Part shown: positions 19,704 through 29,699 of the stretch, one piece after another
How positions within the stretch are numbered: the stretch's first letter is position 1
Layout of the letters: each line of letters opens with the position of its first letter
Origin: Terriglobia bacterium
GTDB taxonomy: Bacteria > Acidobacteriota > Terriglobia > Terriglobales > Acidobacteriaceae
DNA: 64,000 bases
Direction: 5' to 3'
Assembly: GCA_021324365.1 (NCBI GenBank)
Contig: JAJPJE010000085.1
Location: 62,001 to 126,000, forward strand
Program-made: the position numbers and the translations under genes
Notes under the pieces: model-generated
What the model was told of the DNA's origin: nothing
Seen by the model: only the letters and a program-made list of their open reading frames with translations
Databases searched by the model: none

Positions 19704-19905
19704 AAGTAACCTACGAACAATAGACGACCGAAGTTCCCGTTAGCTATCATTTTGAGCCGCTGCCGGCAGCAGTCGAGACGAATTGGCCACAAACTCTCCC
19801 GGAATGGGAACGACTGCGGACGCAAAATGCCCTACGAGCACGATTCCAAGTGGTGGACTTGCACGGAGTTGAGCCGGCACAGTTTTGAGATCGAAGATAC
19901 GAATC

Positions 19906-22900
19906 TCAGTTGTGATGCACGAGTTCGGCTTCGTCCAGTTGGCCGGAAAGCGGAGCACTTCGTTTACGCCGGTCTTTCCATCCGGTAAATCTCTTCTGAA
20001 CATGGTCCAGGTAGACGTAATACACCGGCGTGATATAGAGCGTCACAACCTGCGAAAACAGCAGGCCACCCACAACCGCCAGTCCCAGGCCGCGGCGCGA
20101 TTCTGCACCTGCGCCGATACCCATGGCGATCGGCAACGTTCCCATCAGGGCCGCTGCTGTCGTCATCATGATCGGACGGAAACGAATCAGAGCGCCCTGG
20201 TAGATCGACTCTTCCGGACTCTTCCCCTCGCTGCGTTCTGCGTCCAACGCGAAGTCGATCATCATGATGGCGTTCTTTTTCACGATGCCGATCAGCATGA
20301 TGATTCCCACAAACGAATAGAGGTTCAATTCCTGGTGGAAGATGATGAGCGTCAGCAGTGCCCCCACGCCTGCCGACGGCAGTCCAGAGAGAATCGTGAT
20401 GGGATGGACGAAGCTCTCGTACAAAATGCCGAGAATGATGTAAATGACGAGAACGGCGGCTACCAGCAGCAAGCCAAGTCCTACGAATGAACTCTGGAAC
20501 GCCTGCGCCGTACCCTGGAACGTGCCAGTTACGTCCGGGGGCATGATTTTGCGAACCTGCTCCTCAACGAACTTCGTAGCATCGCCCAATGCTACGCCGG
20601 GTTTCAGGTTGAAACTGACCGTCACTCCCGGCAACTGACCGAAATGATTCACCGTGAGCGGACCGGTCGAGGGGACGAGCCTGGCAAGCGTATCGAGCGG
20701 AATCAGCTTACCTGTACTCGAGTGGAGATACAGCTTCGAGAGTTCTGCCGGGTTGCTCTGGTACTGCGGCAACAGCTCCGTGATGACGGAGTACTCGTTG
20801 TTGGGCGTATAGATGAGCGAGGTCTGGCGGGTGCCGTACGCCGAGTACAACGCATTCGCAACCTGGTCCGGCGAAATGCCGAGTGCATACGCCTTATCGC
20901 GATCGACATCGACGGTGAGCTGCGGATTATTCACTTGCAGATCGCTGGTGACATCCTGAAGCAGCGAAGACTGCCGCAGCGCAGCTTCCACTTTGGGCGC
21001 GAGCGCGTAGAGCTTCTCCGTATCCGGAGTTTGCATCGTGTACTGATACTGGGACTTCGTCAGATTGCCGCCGATGCGGATGGTCGGCGGAATCTGCATG
21101 TACACATTGATTCCGGGAATCTTCGCCATCTTCGGGCGCAGTTCCTGGATGACCTGCTGTGCGCTCATGTGGTCGACGCGATCTTTCTTATCTTTCAAGC
21201 GGAAGAAGATACGCCCCTGATTCGTCGGCTGGCCGATCGAGGACATGGTGTTCAGCACACTCGGATCGCTGCGGACAATGTCGGTCACCTGCTGCTGCAG
21301 CTTCATCATGTCCCCGAACGCGATGCCTTGCTGCGCCTCGGTGAAGGCGAAAACCAGTCCCTGATCTTCGTCGGGAATAAAGCCGGTCTTCGATTGCGTG
21401 AACAGGTAATAAGTCAGTCCGATCACCGCGAACGAGATCAGCAGGGTAATGAAGCGGTGCCGTAGCACTCGCTTCAGCGACCAGTCGTAACCCCTCAGCC
21501 AGGAGTCGAAAACTTTTTCGCTGGCATTGTAGAAGCGCCCGTGCCGTTCCTTCTCCGAGTGCTTCAGGAAACGGCTGCAAAGCATGGGTGTCAGCGTCAG
21601 CGAGACAAATCCGGACACCAGAATGGAAACGCCAATGACGACTGCAAATTCGTGCAGCAACCTTCCAATGATGCCGGACATGAATAGCAACGGGATAAAT
21701 ACCGCAGCCAGCGAAAGTGTCATCGACACAATCGTGAAACCGATTTCGCCGGAGCCATCGATGGCGGCGCGCAATGGAGACTTCCCCATTTCCATGTGAC
21801 GGACGATGTTTTCGAGCATGACGATGGCATCGTCCACCACGAATCCCACCGAAAGCGTTAGAGCCATCAACGAGAGGTTGTCGACGCTATAGCCGAGCAG
21901 GTACATCGCCGAGAACGTGCCGATGATCGACATCGGCAGCGCCAGCGCTGGGATAATGGTTGCCGAAAGGTTCCGCAAGAACAGGAAGATCACCATCACG
22001 ACCAATGCAATGGTCAGCATGAGGGTGAATTTCACATCATCGACGGATGCTCGAATCGAGACCGACCGGTCGTAGAGCGTGTCGATTTGAATGGCCGCGG
22101 GAATCTGCTCGGCGAGTTGCGGCAGGAGCTTCTTGACGCTATCGACCACTTCTACGGTGTTGGTTCCCGGTTGCCGCAGGATCGCCAGCACGATGGCACG
22201 ATTGCCGTTGTACCAACTGGCCGACTTATCGTCCTGAACGCTGTCAACAGCGCGGCCAATGTCAGAGATGCGGACCGGAGCACCGTTGCGATAGGCCACA
22301 ATCATGCGGCTGAACTGCGCCGCGTTCTGCAGCTTTCCATTGGACAACAGTGTGAACGTCTTGTTGTTGCCCCACAGGGTTCCGGTAGGCACGTTCGTAT
22401 TGCCTGCGTTTACTGCATTCGTGACGTCGTCGATTCCGATCTGGCGAGAAGCCATTTCATTCGGATCGAGCTGCACGCGAACTGCATACTTCTGCGCGCC
22501 GTAGACCTGAACCTGTGCTACGCCGTCGACCATGGAGATGCGCTGCGCCATGGTAGTCTCGGCCGCTTCATCCACTTGCGAGAGCCTCAGGGTTGGGGAA
22601 CTGAGCGCGAGATATAAGATCGGCTGATCTGCCGGATTTACCTTGCGGAAAGAAGGGGGCGTAGGCATTTGGGGCGGGAGCTGTCCAGATGCCTGCGTGA
22701 TAGCAGCCTGCACATCGAGGGCAGCTCCGTCGAGGCTGCGGCTCAGGTTGAACTGGATGGTGATGCTGCTCTGCCCAAGGGAATTTGTCGAGGTCATCGA
22801 ATCGATGCCCGCGATGGTTGAGAACTGCTTCTCGAGCGGTGTCGCGACGGACGATGCCATCGTCTCCGGACTGGCGCCGGGAAGGGAAGCATTCACCTGG

Positions 22901-23034
22901 ATGGTTGGAAAATCCACATTGGGGAGGTCGCTGACAGGCAGGAATCGGTACGCGAAGATTCCGAAGATCAGGATGGCCGACATGATCAGCGTGGTCATGA
23001 TCGGCCGCTTGATGAATAGCTCCGGAATGCTCAC
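19906..23034 (-). CDS. RND efflux pump inner-membrane transporter (HAE1 family, MdtB/AcrB-like)
   Basis: A 1042-residue protein of full RND length. The start MSIPELFIKRPIMTTLIMS, the two large periplasmic loops, and twelve membrane helices are recognisable. The proton-relay Asp pair is intact in FVVDDAIVMLEN (about residue 400). GFIPDEDQGLVF marks the second loop. Family members export drugs, detergents or metabolites with proton motive force. The gene overlaps the upstream adaptor by 4 bases (ATGA). No outer-membrane TolC-type partner or TetR regulator is nearby. Confidence 0.93.
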   Translation of the reverse strand: MSIPELFIKRPIMTTLIMSAILIFGIFAYRFLPVSDLPNVDFPTIQVNASLPGASPETMASSVATPLEKQFSTIAGIDSMTSTNSLGQSSITIQFNLSRSLDGAALDVQAAITQASGQLPPQMPTPPSFRKVNPADQPILYLALSSPTLRLSQVDEAAETTMAQRISMVDGVAQVQVYGAQKYAVRVQLDPNEMASRQIGIDDVTNAVNAGNTNVPTGTLWGNNKTFTLLSNGKLQNAAQFSRMIVAYRNGAPVRISDIGRAVDSVQDDKSASWYNGNRAIVLAILRQPGTNTVEVVDSVKKLLPQLAEQIPAAIQIDTLYDRSVSIRASVDDVKFTLMLTIALVVMVIFLFLRNLSATIIPALALPMSIIGTFSAMYLLGYSVDNLSLMALTLSVGFVVDDAIVMLENIVRHMEMGKSPLRAAIDGSGEIGFTIVSMTLSLAAVFIPLLFMSGIIGRLLHEFAVVIGVSILVSGFVSLTLTPMLCSRFLKHSEKERHGRFYNASEKVFDSWLRGYDWSLKRVLRHRFITLLISFAVIGLTYYLFTQSKTGFIPDEDQGLVFAFTEAQQGIAFGDMMKLQQQVTDIVRSDPSVLNTMSSIGQPTNQGRIFFRLKDKKDRVDHMSAQQVIQELRPKMAKIPGINVYMQIPPTIRIGGNLTKSQYQYTMQTPDTEKLYALAPKVEAALRQSSLLQDVTSDLQVNNPQLTVDVDRDKAYALGISPDQVANALYSAYGTRQTSLIYTPNNEYSVITELLPQYQSNPAELSKLYLHSSTGKLIPLDTLARLVPSTGPLTVNHFGQLPGVTVSFNLKPGVALGDATKFVEEQVRKIMPPDVTGTFQGTAQAFQSSFVGLGLLLVAAVLVIYIILGILYESFVHPITILSGLPSAGVGALLTLIIFHQELNLYSFVGIIMLIGIVKKNAIMMIDFALDAERSEGKSPEESIYQGALIRFRPIMMTTAAALMGTLPIAMGIGAGAESRRGLGLAVVGGLLFSQVVTLYITPVYYVYLDHVQKRFTGWKDRRKRSAPLSGQLDEAELVHHN

Positions 23035-24215
23035 TGCCCGCCTCCGGATCCGGTTGCCGCGTCGCTGGAGTTAATGCCGCTTCCGACAACTGCGCTTGGC
23101 GGTAAAGAGCTTTGGATATTCACCTTGCTGTTTGGCGCGACGCGCAGCTGGCCATCGACGATCACTATGTCTCCCGGAGTCAGGCCACTCTTCACCAGTG
23201 TCAGATTCTGATAGGTGCCCGCGGTGGCTACCGGATGCGGGTCGGCAGTCCCATCCTTATTCACTACATAGACGTAATCGCCCTGCTGTCCGGTTTGAAC
23301 TGCCTTGGTGGGTACGGCAATGGCGTTCTTCATCGTGGACAGGTTCAGCACCACAGTTACGAATTCGCCGGGCCACAGGCGCTTGTCCTTATTCTGAAAG
23401 GTGGCCTTCAGCTTAACGGTGCCTGTCTGCGGATCGACGCCGTTATCAATGAACGTGAGCATCCCCTCTGGCGCCTTGCCCGTTTGACCTTTCGGAAACG
23501 CCAGGACTTTTAATCCCTTTGCGGCAAACTGCCGGACTTCCGCAAGCCGAGCTTCGGGAACGGTGAACGTTACAAAAATCGGCGTGATCTGGTTCAGTTG
23601 CACCAGGTACGGCGTGTCGTTTGCTTTGACGACATTACCTACGTTGATCATCAGCGCTCCCGTGCGGGCGTCGATGGGAGCGTAGATGTCGGTGTACTGC
23701 AACTGCACCTTGGCTGCGTCCACGGCAGCTTTGTCGGCATAGACGGCGGCGGCATTTGAACTCGCCTGCGTCCGCTGCTGATCCGCCTGCTCGCGCGAGA
23801 TTACGCCTTGGCCTTCCAGATCCGTGTAGCGATCAGCTTCCAGTTTGGCGTTGGCTGCCTGCGCTTCATCGCGCTTCAGGCTTCCCTCCGCCTGCTCGAG
23901 TGCTGCCTGGAATGGGCGTTTGTCCAGACTATAAAGAAGCTGGCCTTTGCGAACGTCGTCGCCTTCTTTGAAGTAGATCTTCTCGATCTGACCGTTTACC
24001 TGCGTGCGAACCTGAACCGTCTGATAAGCCTCGACATTGCCAATGGCGGTGATCTGAACCGGAACATCGCGCTGCTCGACCGTAGAAACGACCACCGGAG
24101 CCGGCGGCCGTCCGCTACCGGGGGCCGCCGCCTGAGCTGCTTGCTTGTTACCGCAAGCTGTTAACGAGAGAACCATGAAGCTGATAAGAACTAATGAATG
24201 TAGGCCTGTTTTCAA
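23031..24215 (-). CDS. RND periplasmic adaptor (membrane fusion lipoprotein, AcrA-like)
   Basis: The open frame reaches 24296, but a TTG at 24215 is the better start: GGAG lies 9 bases upstream and the product begins with a compact lipoprotein signal (LVLISFMVLSLTACG). The resulting 394-residue protein has the AcrA order of lipoyl/barrel-sandwich (VQVRTQVNGQIEKIYFKEGD), alpha-helical hairpin rich in A/E/Q, second half-lipoyl (YAPIDARTGALMINVGN), and beta-barrel domains, ending in a Gly/Ser-rich tail. It links the RND pump to an outer-membrane channel and is first in the operon. Confidence 0.9.
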   Translation of the reverse strand: MKTGLHSLVLISFMVLSLTACGNKQAAQAAAPGSGRPPAPVVVSTVEQRDVPVQITAIGNVEAYQTVQVRTQVNGQIEKIYFKEGDDVRKGQLLYSLDKRPFQAALEQAEGSLKRDEAQAANAKLEADRYTDLEGQGVISREQADQQRTQASSNAAAVYADKAAVDAAKVQLQYTDIYAPIDARTGALMINVGNVVKANDTPYLVQLNQITPIFVTFTVPEARLAEVRQFAAKGLKVLAFPKGQTGKAPEGMLTFIDNGVDPQTGTVKLKATFQNKDKRLWPGEFVTVVLNLSTMKNAIAVPTKAVQTGQQGDYVYVVNKDGTADPHPVATAGTYQNLTLVKSGLTPGDIVIVDGQLRVAPNSKVNIQSSLPPSAVVGSGINSSDAATGSGGGQ

Positions 24216-24318
24216 GGTATTTAGCTCCGACCCGCCATACTCAATATGAGACGTCTTGAATGCAAGAAGAGTACTTCTGTATTCAGACGGGTGCAACCGA
24301 GGAGAACATAAGCAGAAT

Positions 24319-24513
24319 TCATCTTAGCGCACCGGAATAGCTCATCCCCAGAGGCAGTTGCGCCTTTTGGGCCACTATGACGCCTCCCAAAGTGGCTTTC
24401 AGCTGTGCATAGTAATGGTTGCCAGTCAGCAGCAGCACAAGAACTGCGCCGGTGAGTGGGATCAAGACCGCGATCACATTCGAGGTGGGTTGGCGCGGAT
24501 AATAAAACCCCAC
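24319..24513 (-). CDS. possible small membrane protein
   Basis: A GTG-initiated frame of 64 codons in the gap between the phosphodiesterase and the adaptor gene. It encodes one convincing hydrophobic helix (VIAVLIPLTGAVLVLLLTG, about residues 13-31) followed by an amphipathic tail. No strong ribosome site is seen and I recognise no family, so it may be spurious. Confidence 0.3.
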   Translation of the reverse strand: MGFYYPRQPTSNVIAVLIPLTGAVLVLLLTGNHYYAQLKATLGGVIVAQKAQLPLGMSYSGALR

Positions 24514-24543
24514 GGGGCTCTTCGCCGCTAGTGCAGCGCTTCA

Positions 24544-25029
24544 TCAGCGTTGGGCGATTCGCAACTCGATGATCTCGCCCGAGATGTTTTTATCCAGAAT
24601 GCGAATCTTTCCAACACAGATAGGAAGATTGAAGCGGCGTGGTCCCGCACTGGCCGGGTTGAAGTAGAGTACCCCGTTGCGGAACTCGTTCATCGGTGAA
24701 TGGGAATGGCCTGAGATCACTGCAGAAAACCCTGCGGCTGCCGGGTTCAGGTCAAATCTATTGAGATCGTGAAGCATGTAAAGCGAGAGCCCGCCAACAT
24801 CCACGACTTCGATCAGAGGCAGTGATTTAGCCCAAGGTAATGTATCGACATTCCCGAGCACCGCCTTTACCGGGGCGATGAGCCGAAGTCGTTCGAGAAT
24901 CTCTGTCGATCCTATGTCGCCTGCGTGCAGAATGAGGTTAGAACCTTGCAGAGCTGCGATTGCTTCGGGCCGAAGCAACCCGTGCGTGTCAGCGATCACC
25001 CCGATAGTGATTTCCTTCTTGCGGCTCAC
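24544..25029 (-). CDS. metallophosphoesterase, MJ0936/YfcE-type
   Basis: A 161-residue compact calcineurin-like phosphoesterase. All metal-binding motifs are present in order: D-x-H in IADTHG (13-18), GD in HAGDIG, GN in GNVD, and GHSHS followed by NPAS. Family members hydrolyse phosphodiesters and have been linked to cyclic nucleotides and model substrates; the physiological substrate is unknown. It lies 28 bases downstream of the DUF2339-like membrane gene on the same strand. Confidence 0.88.
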   Translation of the reverse strand: MSRKKEITIGVIADTHGLLRPEAIAALQGSNLILHAGDIGSTEILERLRLIAPVKAVLGNVDTLPWAKSLPLIEVVDVGGLSLYMLHDLNRFDLNPAAAGFSAVISGHSHSPMNEFRNGVLYFNPASAGPRRFNLPICVGKIRILDKNISGEIIELRIAQR

Positions 25030-25057
25030 GTCAACAGTCTACGACTTCAACTCTGGA

Positions 25058-26788
25058 TCAGTGTGCTGCAGCCGCAGAAGCCTGGTTGCGCTTGCGTTGA
25101 GTGAATCGAGGAAGAATGATCAGGACAAGTCCGTAGAACAGGAGAGACAACACGAGCGATGCTGTACTGCCGAATCGTAGATCTTCAAAGAGGAGTTTCA
25201 AGCTTCCAAACACCACGGCCGTGTAGGCCACCCAGAGCAGTTCAGGACGTTTCCATCGCGATCCGAGCAGTCCCAAAACCAGGGCCAGCGCACAATTAAC
25301 CAACGTGCGGATGACTGACAACCGGGAGGCTGTCAGCTCGATGCGTCCTGATGCAGCACTCACCACCGCGGTCACCGTAAGCGAACCCGCAGCTACTGCC
25401 GTGAGAAGTGCGGGTACAAACCAGAGCATCCGGCGTGAACGCTCCACGGGCGCTACCCTTCCACCGATTCCGTAACACAGTGCAGCTGAAAGAGTGACGA
25501 TCCAAACCTGCCAGTCTGGTGAGTGCGATATGCCGCCGGTGAGAGCACCGGCAACAAATGCTGGCAGAGACGAAACCAACGCAGCAGCCAGCAGGAATAG
25601 TGAGATCTGCACGCCCATGCTGAACGTGGTGCTGCGGCGATATGCAAACGCAGCAGTCGACGCTGCAGCACACAAACAAGGAGCCTGCAGACTCGCGGGA
25701 AAAAGAAAGGCCACTCCTGCAACGAAAAATGTCGCCGCCCATATGGCGAAAACCCAGTGATTGCGTTTGTCTGTGTCTTCACGAAATCGCGCGAGTGCTC
25801 CCCAGTAGCAGACGATTGAGAGCACGAGAAAGAACATGCCAGATGCCGCCGCAGTCGACTGGTGAGTGGCACGATTGGCACCATACGTCGCGATGACAAA
25901 TGCAAGAATTGCCTGGCCAATTTCGAAAAGCGTGATTCGCCGCCGTTGCCAGAACACCCGAATTCCTATGCTCGCAGCGTATATCGCGAGCAGCGATACG
26001 CACAGGCCGGCGATGATAAGAGAACTAGAAGGATGATAGCCCTCCGGGACTCCTCCGGGAGAGGTCAGTAGATCGACGAGTATGAGGATCGCAATATCGG
26101 CTGCAAGTGCGGGAACTGCTCGAAGGCTGACGCGATGTCCGAAGGACACGCTTACCTCCGTCGCGAATGCCACGAATAAGACTGCCGCTACAAGTGGAAC
26201 GACTTCGTGCGTTGCAATGATCAACGCGAATGCCGCAATCACAGTTGTAGCTGCCACTATCCATGGAATTGTCTGCAACTGATCGCGCCATGCCAATGCA
26301 AAACCTAGCAGAACAAATGAGGTCAACACTACCGCGCTGAAACCGGGAGACAGGATTTGAAAGCGTACAGTCGACTCCCAAAGCAATGGCGCCATGATGA
26401 TCGCGGAAGTGACAGCAAAGGTCGCGCTGGCGAAGCGATTGATGACATGAATTCGAGCTGCCCAGACAATCCACACGGCGGCGTAGACGATGGCGACCAT
26501 CAGGACAGGCCGCTTCGGCACAACCGCCGATTCGGCGATCGCACGAAGCAAATAGGCACCGGCAATCGCGAGAACCGCTTTGCCCAGCACCGGTACTACG
26601 CGCGTAGGTAGTTCGGTTGAAGGCTCGCGCTCCGCGTGGGGAGTCTGTGCGAGGCCGGCTCTTGGCTTCGGCTGCGGAGAACCTGTTGGGAACTGTACTT
26701 CTAAGGCAGAGACTCGGCGTTCCAACTCGCGTATACGTTCCTCGAGTCGCTGCACTAAAGAAGAGGTCCCGTCGGAAGCTTCGCTCAT
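25058..26788 (-). CDS. polytopic membrane protein, DUF2339-like
   Basis: A 576-residue protein with an N-terminal coiled coil (about residues 10-35, LEERIRELERRVSALE), a short Pro-rich linker, and about 14-16 hydrophobic helices from residue 65 to the end. This layout is that of DUF2339 membrane proteins, whose function is unknown. The end is basic (FTQRKRNQ). It is divergent from the Gly/Ser-rich lipoprotein gene. No catalytic motif is visible. Confidence 0.75.
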   Translation of the reverse strand: MSEASDGTSSLVQRLEERIRELERRVSALEVQFPTGSPQPKPRAGLAQTPHAEREPSTELPTRVVPVLGKAVLAIAGAYLLRAIAESAVVPKRPVLMVAIVYAAVWIVWAARIHVINRFASATFAVTSAIIMAPLLWESTVRFQILSPGFSAVVLTSFVLLGFALAWRDQLQTIPWIVAATTVIAAFALIIATHEVVPLVAAVLFVAFATEVSVSFGHRVSLRAVPALAADIAILILVDLLTSPGGVPEGYHPSSSLIIAGLCVSLLAIYAASIGIRVFWQRRRITLFEIGQAILAFVIATYGANRATHQSTAAASGMFFLVLSIVCYWGALARFREDTDKRNHWVFAIWAATFFVAGVAFLFPASLQAPCLCAAASTAAFAYRRSTTFSMGVQISLFLLAAALVSSLPAFVAGALTGGISHSPDWQVWIVTLSAALCYGIGGRVAPVERSRRMLWFVPALLTAVAAGSLTVTAVVSAASGRIELTASRLSVIRTLVNCALALVLGLLGSRWKRPELLWVAYTAVVFGSLKLLFEDLRFGSTASLVLSLLFYGLVLIILPRFTQRKRNQASAAAAH

Positions 26789-27030
26789 CAGCGCCCAGCA
26801 GCTTGCCTCAAAGGCATGCGTTGTTCGTGTGTTCCGGGCATGGTAGGCCGCTTCCCGAGGTGCGTCAACGTCAGCTTAAAACCATTGTGCCCGCTCCGAA
26901 GGCGTGCAATCCGTGTACAAACCTCGACATTGCTAATTCGAATCACTTAGCCACTATGGGTTATGGCCACTGGCGCGGAGTTTGCGGCATCTGTCGTTCT
27001 GAAGTCCCGAATGTCACATTGGTGTGTTCT

Positions 27031-28035
27031 ATGCAGTTTCTCCTGGAACGCTGCTCGAAACTTGTGTCGGCTGTAGTTCTGTTTCTCTCGCTCGGAGTTT
27101 CTCTGTTTCTGTCGGGATGCGGAGGAAGCACCACTTCGACTTCAAGCAACAGTAGTCCGACCGCGCCCGGGAATCCGCCAGCGTCCGGTTCCAAAACGTC
27201 TGGTCCCAACAGTGGAGGCTCGGGAGGGTCTCCGGTATGACCGGGAACGGCAGCGGATCGACTAGCGGCACCACTGGTACAACTGGAAGCAGCGGGGGCT
27301 CCAGTGGTTCCGGAACGACTGGTTCCGGCAACAGCGGATCCGGATCAGCTAATAATGTTGGGTCGAGTGGAAGCGGATCAAGTGGCAGTAGCTCAGGCGG
27401 GAGTAGTTCCGGAGGTAGTGGCGGGTCAGGTACTGGCACTGGATCTGGCGGAACTGGATCTGGTGGCAGCGGATCGGCGGAAGCGGCGGGTCCAGTGGTA
27501 GCGGCGGAGGTGGCAGCACTGATATCACCGGCAGAGTCGTCGACAGCGCGACAGGGAATCCGATTCAGGGAACGGTCATTCTCGATCTGGAAGCGCCCGC
27601 TCCCGGAGATTACTTCACGTTCGGAGAAAGCACTGCCGACGCAGGCGGCAATTTCGTATTTAGAAGTCCCGCTCCGAACCACGCTTATGCAGTCGCGATT
27701 TCGGCGGTGAGTGGCAGTAACTACTACATCTCGAAACTGGTAGTCGGGGGAGGCAACGGCTCTCCCAACTCGGCGCCATGGTATGCTTCGGCCCCCATCG
27801 CTCCCGGAACCGATATCGGAACGATTGATACCCCACCGAGTATGCAGGCTTCAATCCGAGCGGTATGAAGTTTCAGACTTATCCCGGATACGGGCTGAAT
27901 ATCCGGGGAGCGGCGTTTGTGCCGAATAGCCAGACTACGGATTGCAATCCAAACGAGTTGGAAACTTATAATCTTCCTCTGAACCCTGGAGCGAATGAAA
28001 CGGCACAGAGCATGGACTTTTCTTCGTGTCAGTAG
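27031..28035 (+). pseudogene. Gly/Ser-rich lipoprotein with CarboxypepD-like domain, split by three frameshifts
   Basis: ATG at 27031 starts a good lipoprotein signal (FLSLGVSLFLSGCGGS). The frame closes at 27240, but coding continues without pause: Gly/Ser/Thr-rich sequence in the frame starting at 27237, then from about 27480 a third frame reading DITGRVVDSATGNPIQGTVI, a typical carboxypeptidase-regulatory-like Ig fold, and from about 27838 the first frame again (EYAGFNPSGMKFQTYPGYG) to a stop at 28035. Three shifts in 1 kb with otherwise good coding quality mean either recent decay or base-calling/assembly errors in the low-complexity stretch. If intact it would be a surface lipoprotein of about 335 residues. 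Confidence 0.7.
27170..27510 (+). repeat. low-complexity Gly/Ser/Thr-coding repeat
   Basis: The DNA is a degenerate array of GGC/GGA/AGC/AGT/TCC codons, reading Gly-Ser-Gly-Thr in frame. It holds two of the three frame changes of the lipoprotein gene, consistent with slippage or assembly error there. Confidence 0.75.
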
Positions 28036-28170
28036 ACATTTGTTTTGCACTTCGCAGTTAGTAAAGAGGGAGAGGCTCGGGGCATAGCAACAACACAGCA
28101 GCATCGGCCGTTTCGCAAATAGGTACCGAGCGCAATCGAAGGCGATACTACCGCGGATGCCGCAGCGCCG

Positions 28171-28626
28171 CTATTTCTTGAAGAGATTGTCGAAAGCTTT
28201 GCGAGCGTCTTCTACCCGGCTGCTCGGGCCATTGCTGTGTCCACTGCCAGTGGCGCTTCCACCGCTACCGGTTTCGCGTTCGACCATGACGCGAATAGCG
28301 TAAGACGTGCAGGTGTTCGCGGTGTCTTTGGGAGAGATGCGCGCCGGTATGGGCTGACGGCATTCGAACCGGCTGCTCGGATCGAAGTGGGTGCACTGTT
28401 TGCAGGAATGAAGGGCAAAGCCGCACTTCGGACATTTCGCCGCCATGCCGCCTAAATCCTGTAATACAGTTCCGCATTCGGCGCAGCGTGAAACCGACCG
28501 GGCACCTGGCATGTTGAGCACGCGCGGCCCGAACGTCTCTGCTTTCGGGCGAGATTGGCCTTTGGAAGGCGCTGCCTTTTCTCTGTCTTTGTCCATGTAG
28601 CCGTGCTGGCTATACTTTCTGTCCAT
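28171..28626 (-). CDS. small zinc-ribbon protein, function unknown
   Basis: A 151-residue soluble protein. Two CxxC knuckles, CAECG (near residue 48) and CPKCG (near 65), form a zinc ribbon, followed by a second cluster CKQCTHFD and further Cys residues up to about 107. The C-terminus has a Gly/Ser-rich linker and a short helix (VEDARKAFDNLFKK). I do not recognise a characterised relative; zinc-ribbon proteins of this size often act with RNA, DNA or ribosomes. The stop lies 135 bases after the frameshifted lipoprotein gene on the opposite strand. Confidence 0.65.
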   Translation of the reverse strand: MDRKYSQHGYMDKDREKAAPSKGQSRPKAETFGPRVLNMPGARSVSRCAECGTVLQDLGGMAAKCPKCGFALHSCKQCTHFDPSSRFECRQPIPARISPKDTANTCTSYAIRVMVERETGSGGSATGSGHSNGPSSRVEDARKAFDNLFKK

Positions 28627-28897
28627 TAATGGAAGCCTCCATTACGCGAAGTCCTCATCGTAATTTGTCTGAGTTCGGCATGCAGTTTCGAATCGCAAAT
28701 ACAACCAGGGTTAGTTTCCAATTGAGATATTCCAGAAATGGGAAGCAGGCACCGATTGTAAGGGTAATCGTATCAGAAGAATCAACGGGAGTTGTGCTCG
28801 AATGTGATGGTATAACATTAGGCACGAAACTCGAAAACTGCGGCCGGCAGAAGCTTTTTGCTTACCCCCCAGGTGCTGGCGTATGGAAGTGCTGCGC

Positions 28898-29233
28898 ATG
28901 GTAACTCCAAAACGAATCTCGGGGCGTTACGAACTTCGCTTTGAATTCACTGGAACCGTCCGGCGGTTTGGGAAAGAAAGTGTCTTTCGTGGCTGGTCGC
29001 GCGACCTGAGCGAGAGCGGCATGGGAGCCTACGTTCCCGTCGAATTGCGCGAAGGTGAACTGGTAGATCTGGATCTGCCGCTCGAGTCCGATGCACCGGC
29101 TCTGCGGGTCGCAGCCAAGGTCCGCCGTTCACACGGTTCGGAATACGGCTTCGAGTTCGTTACCTTGAGCGCCACACAGCGCGCTGCGATCGCGTCAGCC
29201 GTCGCTCACTGCGGCGACGCGCCTTACTTGTAA
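28898..29233 (+). CDS. single-domain PilZ protein, predicted c-di-GMP binding
   Basis: About 111 residues covering one PilZ domain. Both ligand motifs are intact: RxxxR (RISGR near the N-terminus) and DxSxxG (DLSESG), followed by beta strands and a terminal helix. PilZ proteins bind c-di-GMP and pass the signal on by protein contacts, for example in motility or exopolysaccharide control. An in-frame ATG at 28883 is possible, but 28898 has GGAAG upstream. No partner gene is adjacent; HD-GYP/GGDEF and a PilZ-fused regulator lie 12-16 kb away. Confidence 0.8.
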   Translation: MVTPKRISGRYELRFEFTGTVRRFGKESVFRGWSRDLSESGMGAYVPVELREGELVDLDLPLESDAPALRVAAKVRRSHGSEYGFEFVTLSATQRAAIASAVAHCGDAPYL

Positions 29234-29699
29234 AGAACTTCCGCTAGACTTTGACAGCTTTTCGCGGCAGCGCGTCCACGGCTGGATACGAGCGTGGTAC
29301 TGTTAAAGTACATTCCGGCCCACTGGCTGTGAGAGTGCTTGCGCCAGCATCTCGATGACCTGACCTGCGTTTTCGGGTACGAGCACCGTTGCGGCCGGGC
29401 AGTCCCTGTTATACCCAGAGCTGCCCGGTGTCGGGCATACCATCACAACCGGTGAAGGGAAGACTCAGCCATTTGTCGCGGATGCCACCATGGCGACTTG
29501 TGTTGCAAGCCTGTGCCGACCGCCACTCTCGGGTTGGTCGTGATGCGTGCCATGCTGGAGGATGATCTGAAGAAAAATCGGCGCTGATCCTTTCATTCCG
29601 TCTCCCAAAGGTACCTGGGTTTCACAACGGAACATGCTCGTAAGCCGCCAGTCATTTACAATTCCGAGCCGAGAGAATCTGTGCGAGACCAGGAGGCCT
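29234..29699. other. 466-base gap with possible gene remnant
   Basis: No intact gene is seen. On the minus strand about 29303-29450 reads open with plausible composition (TVLVPENAGQVIEMLAQALS before a stop at 29303), but stops and a frame change appear just upstream, so at most it is a decayed C-terminal fragment of an unrecognised gene. The last bases hold the ribosome site of the creatininase-like gene. Confidence 0.25.

Noticed and set aside
20644-21465. 273-codon plus-strand frame inside the RND pump gene
   Set aside because: Mirror frame of a full-length conserved transporter; Arg/His-rich composition and no start signal.
26617-27030. 5' extension of the lipoprotein frame
   Set aside because: It overlaps the divergent DUF2339-like gene; the signal peptide and lipobox begin at 27031, so the longer start is unlikely.
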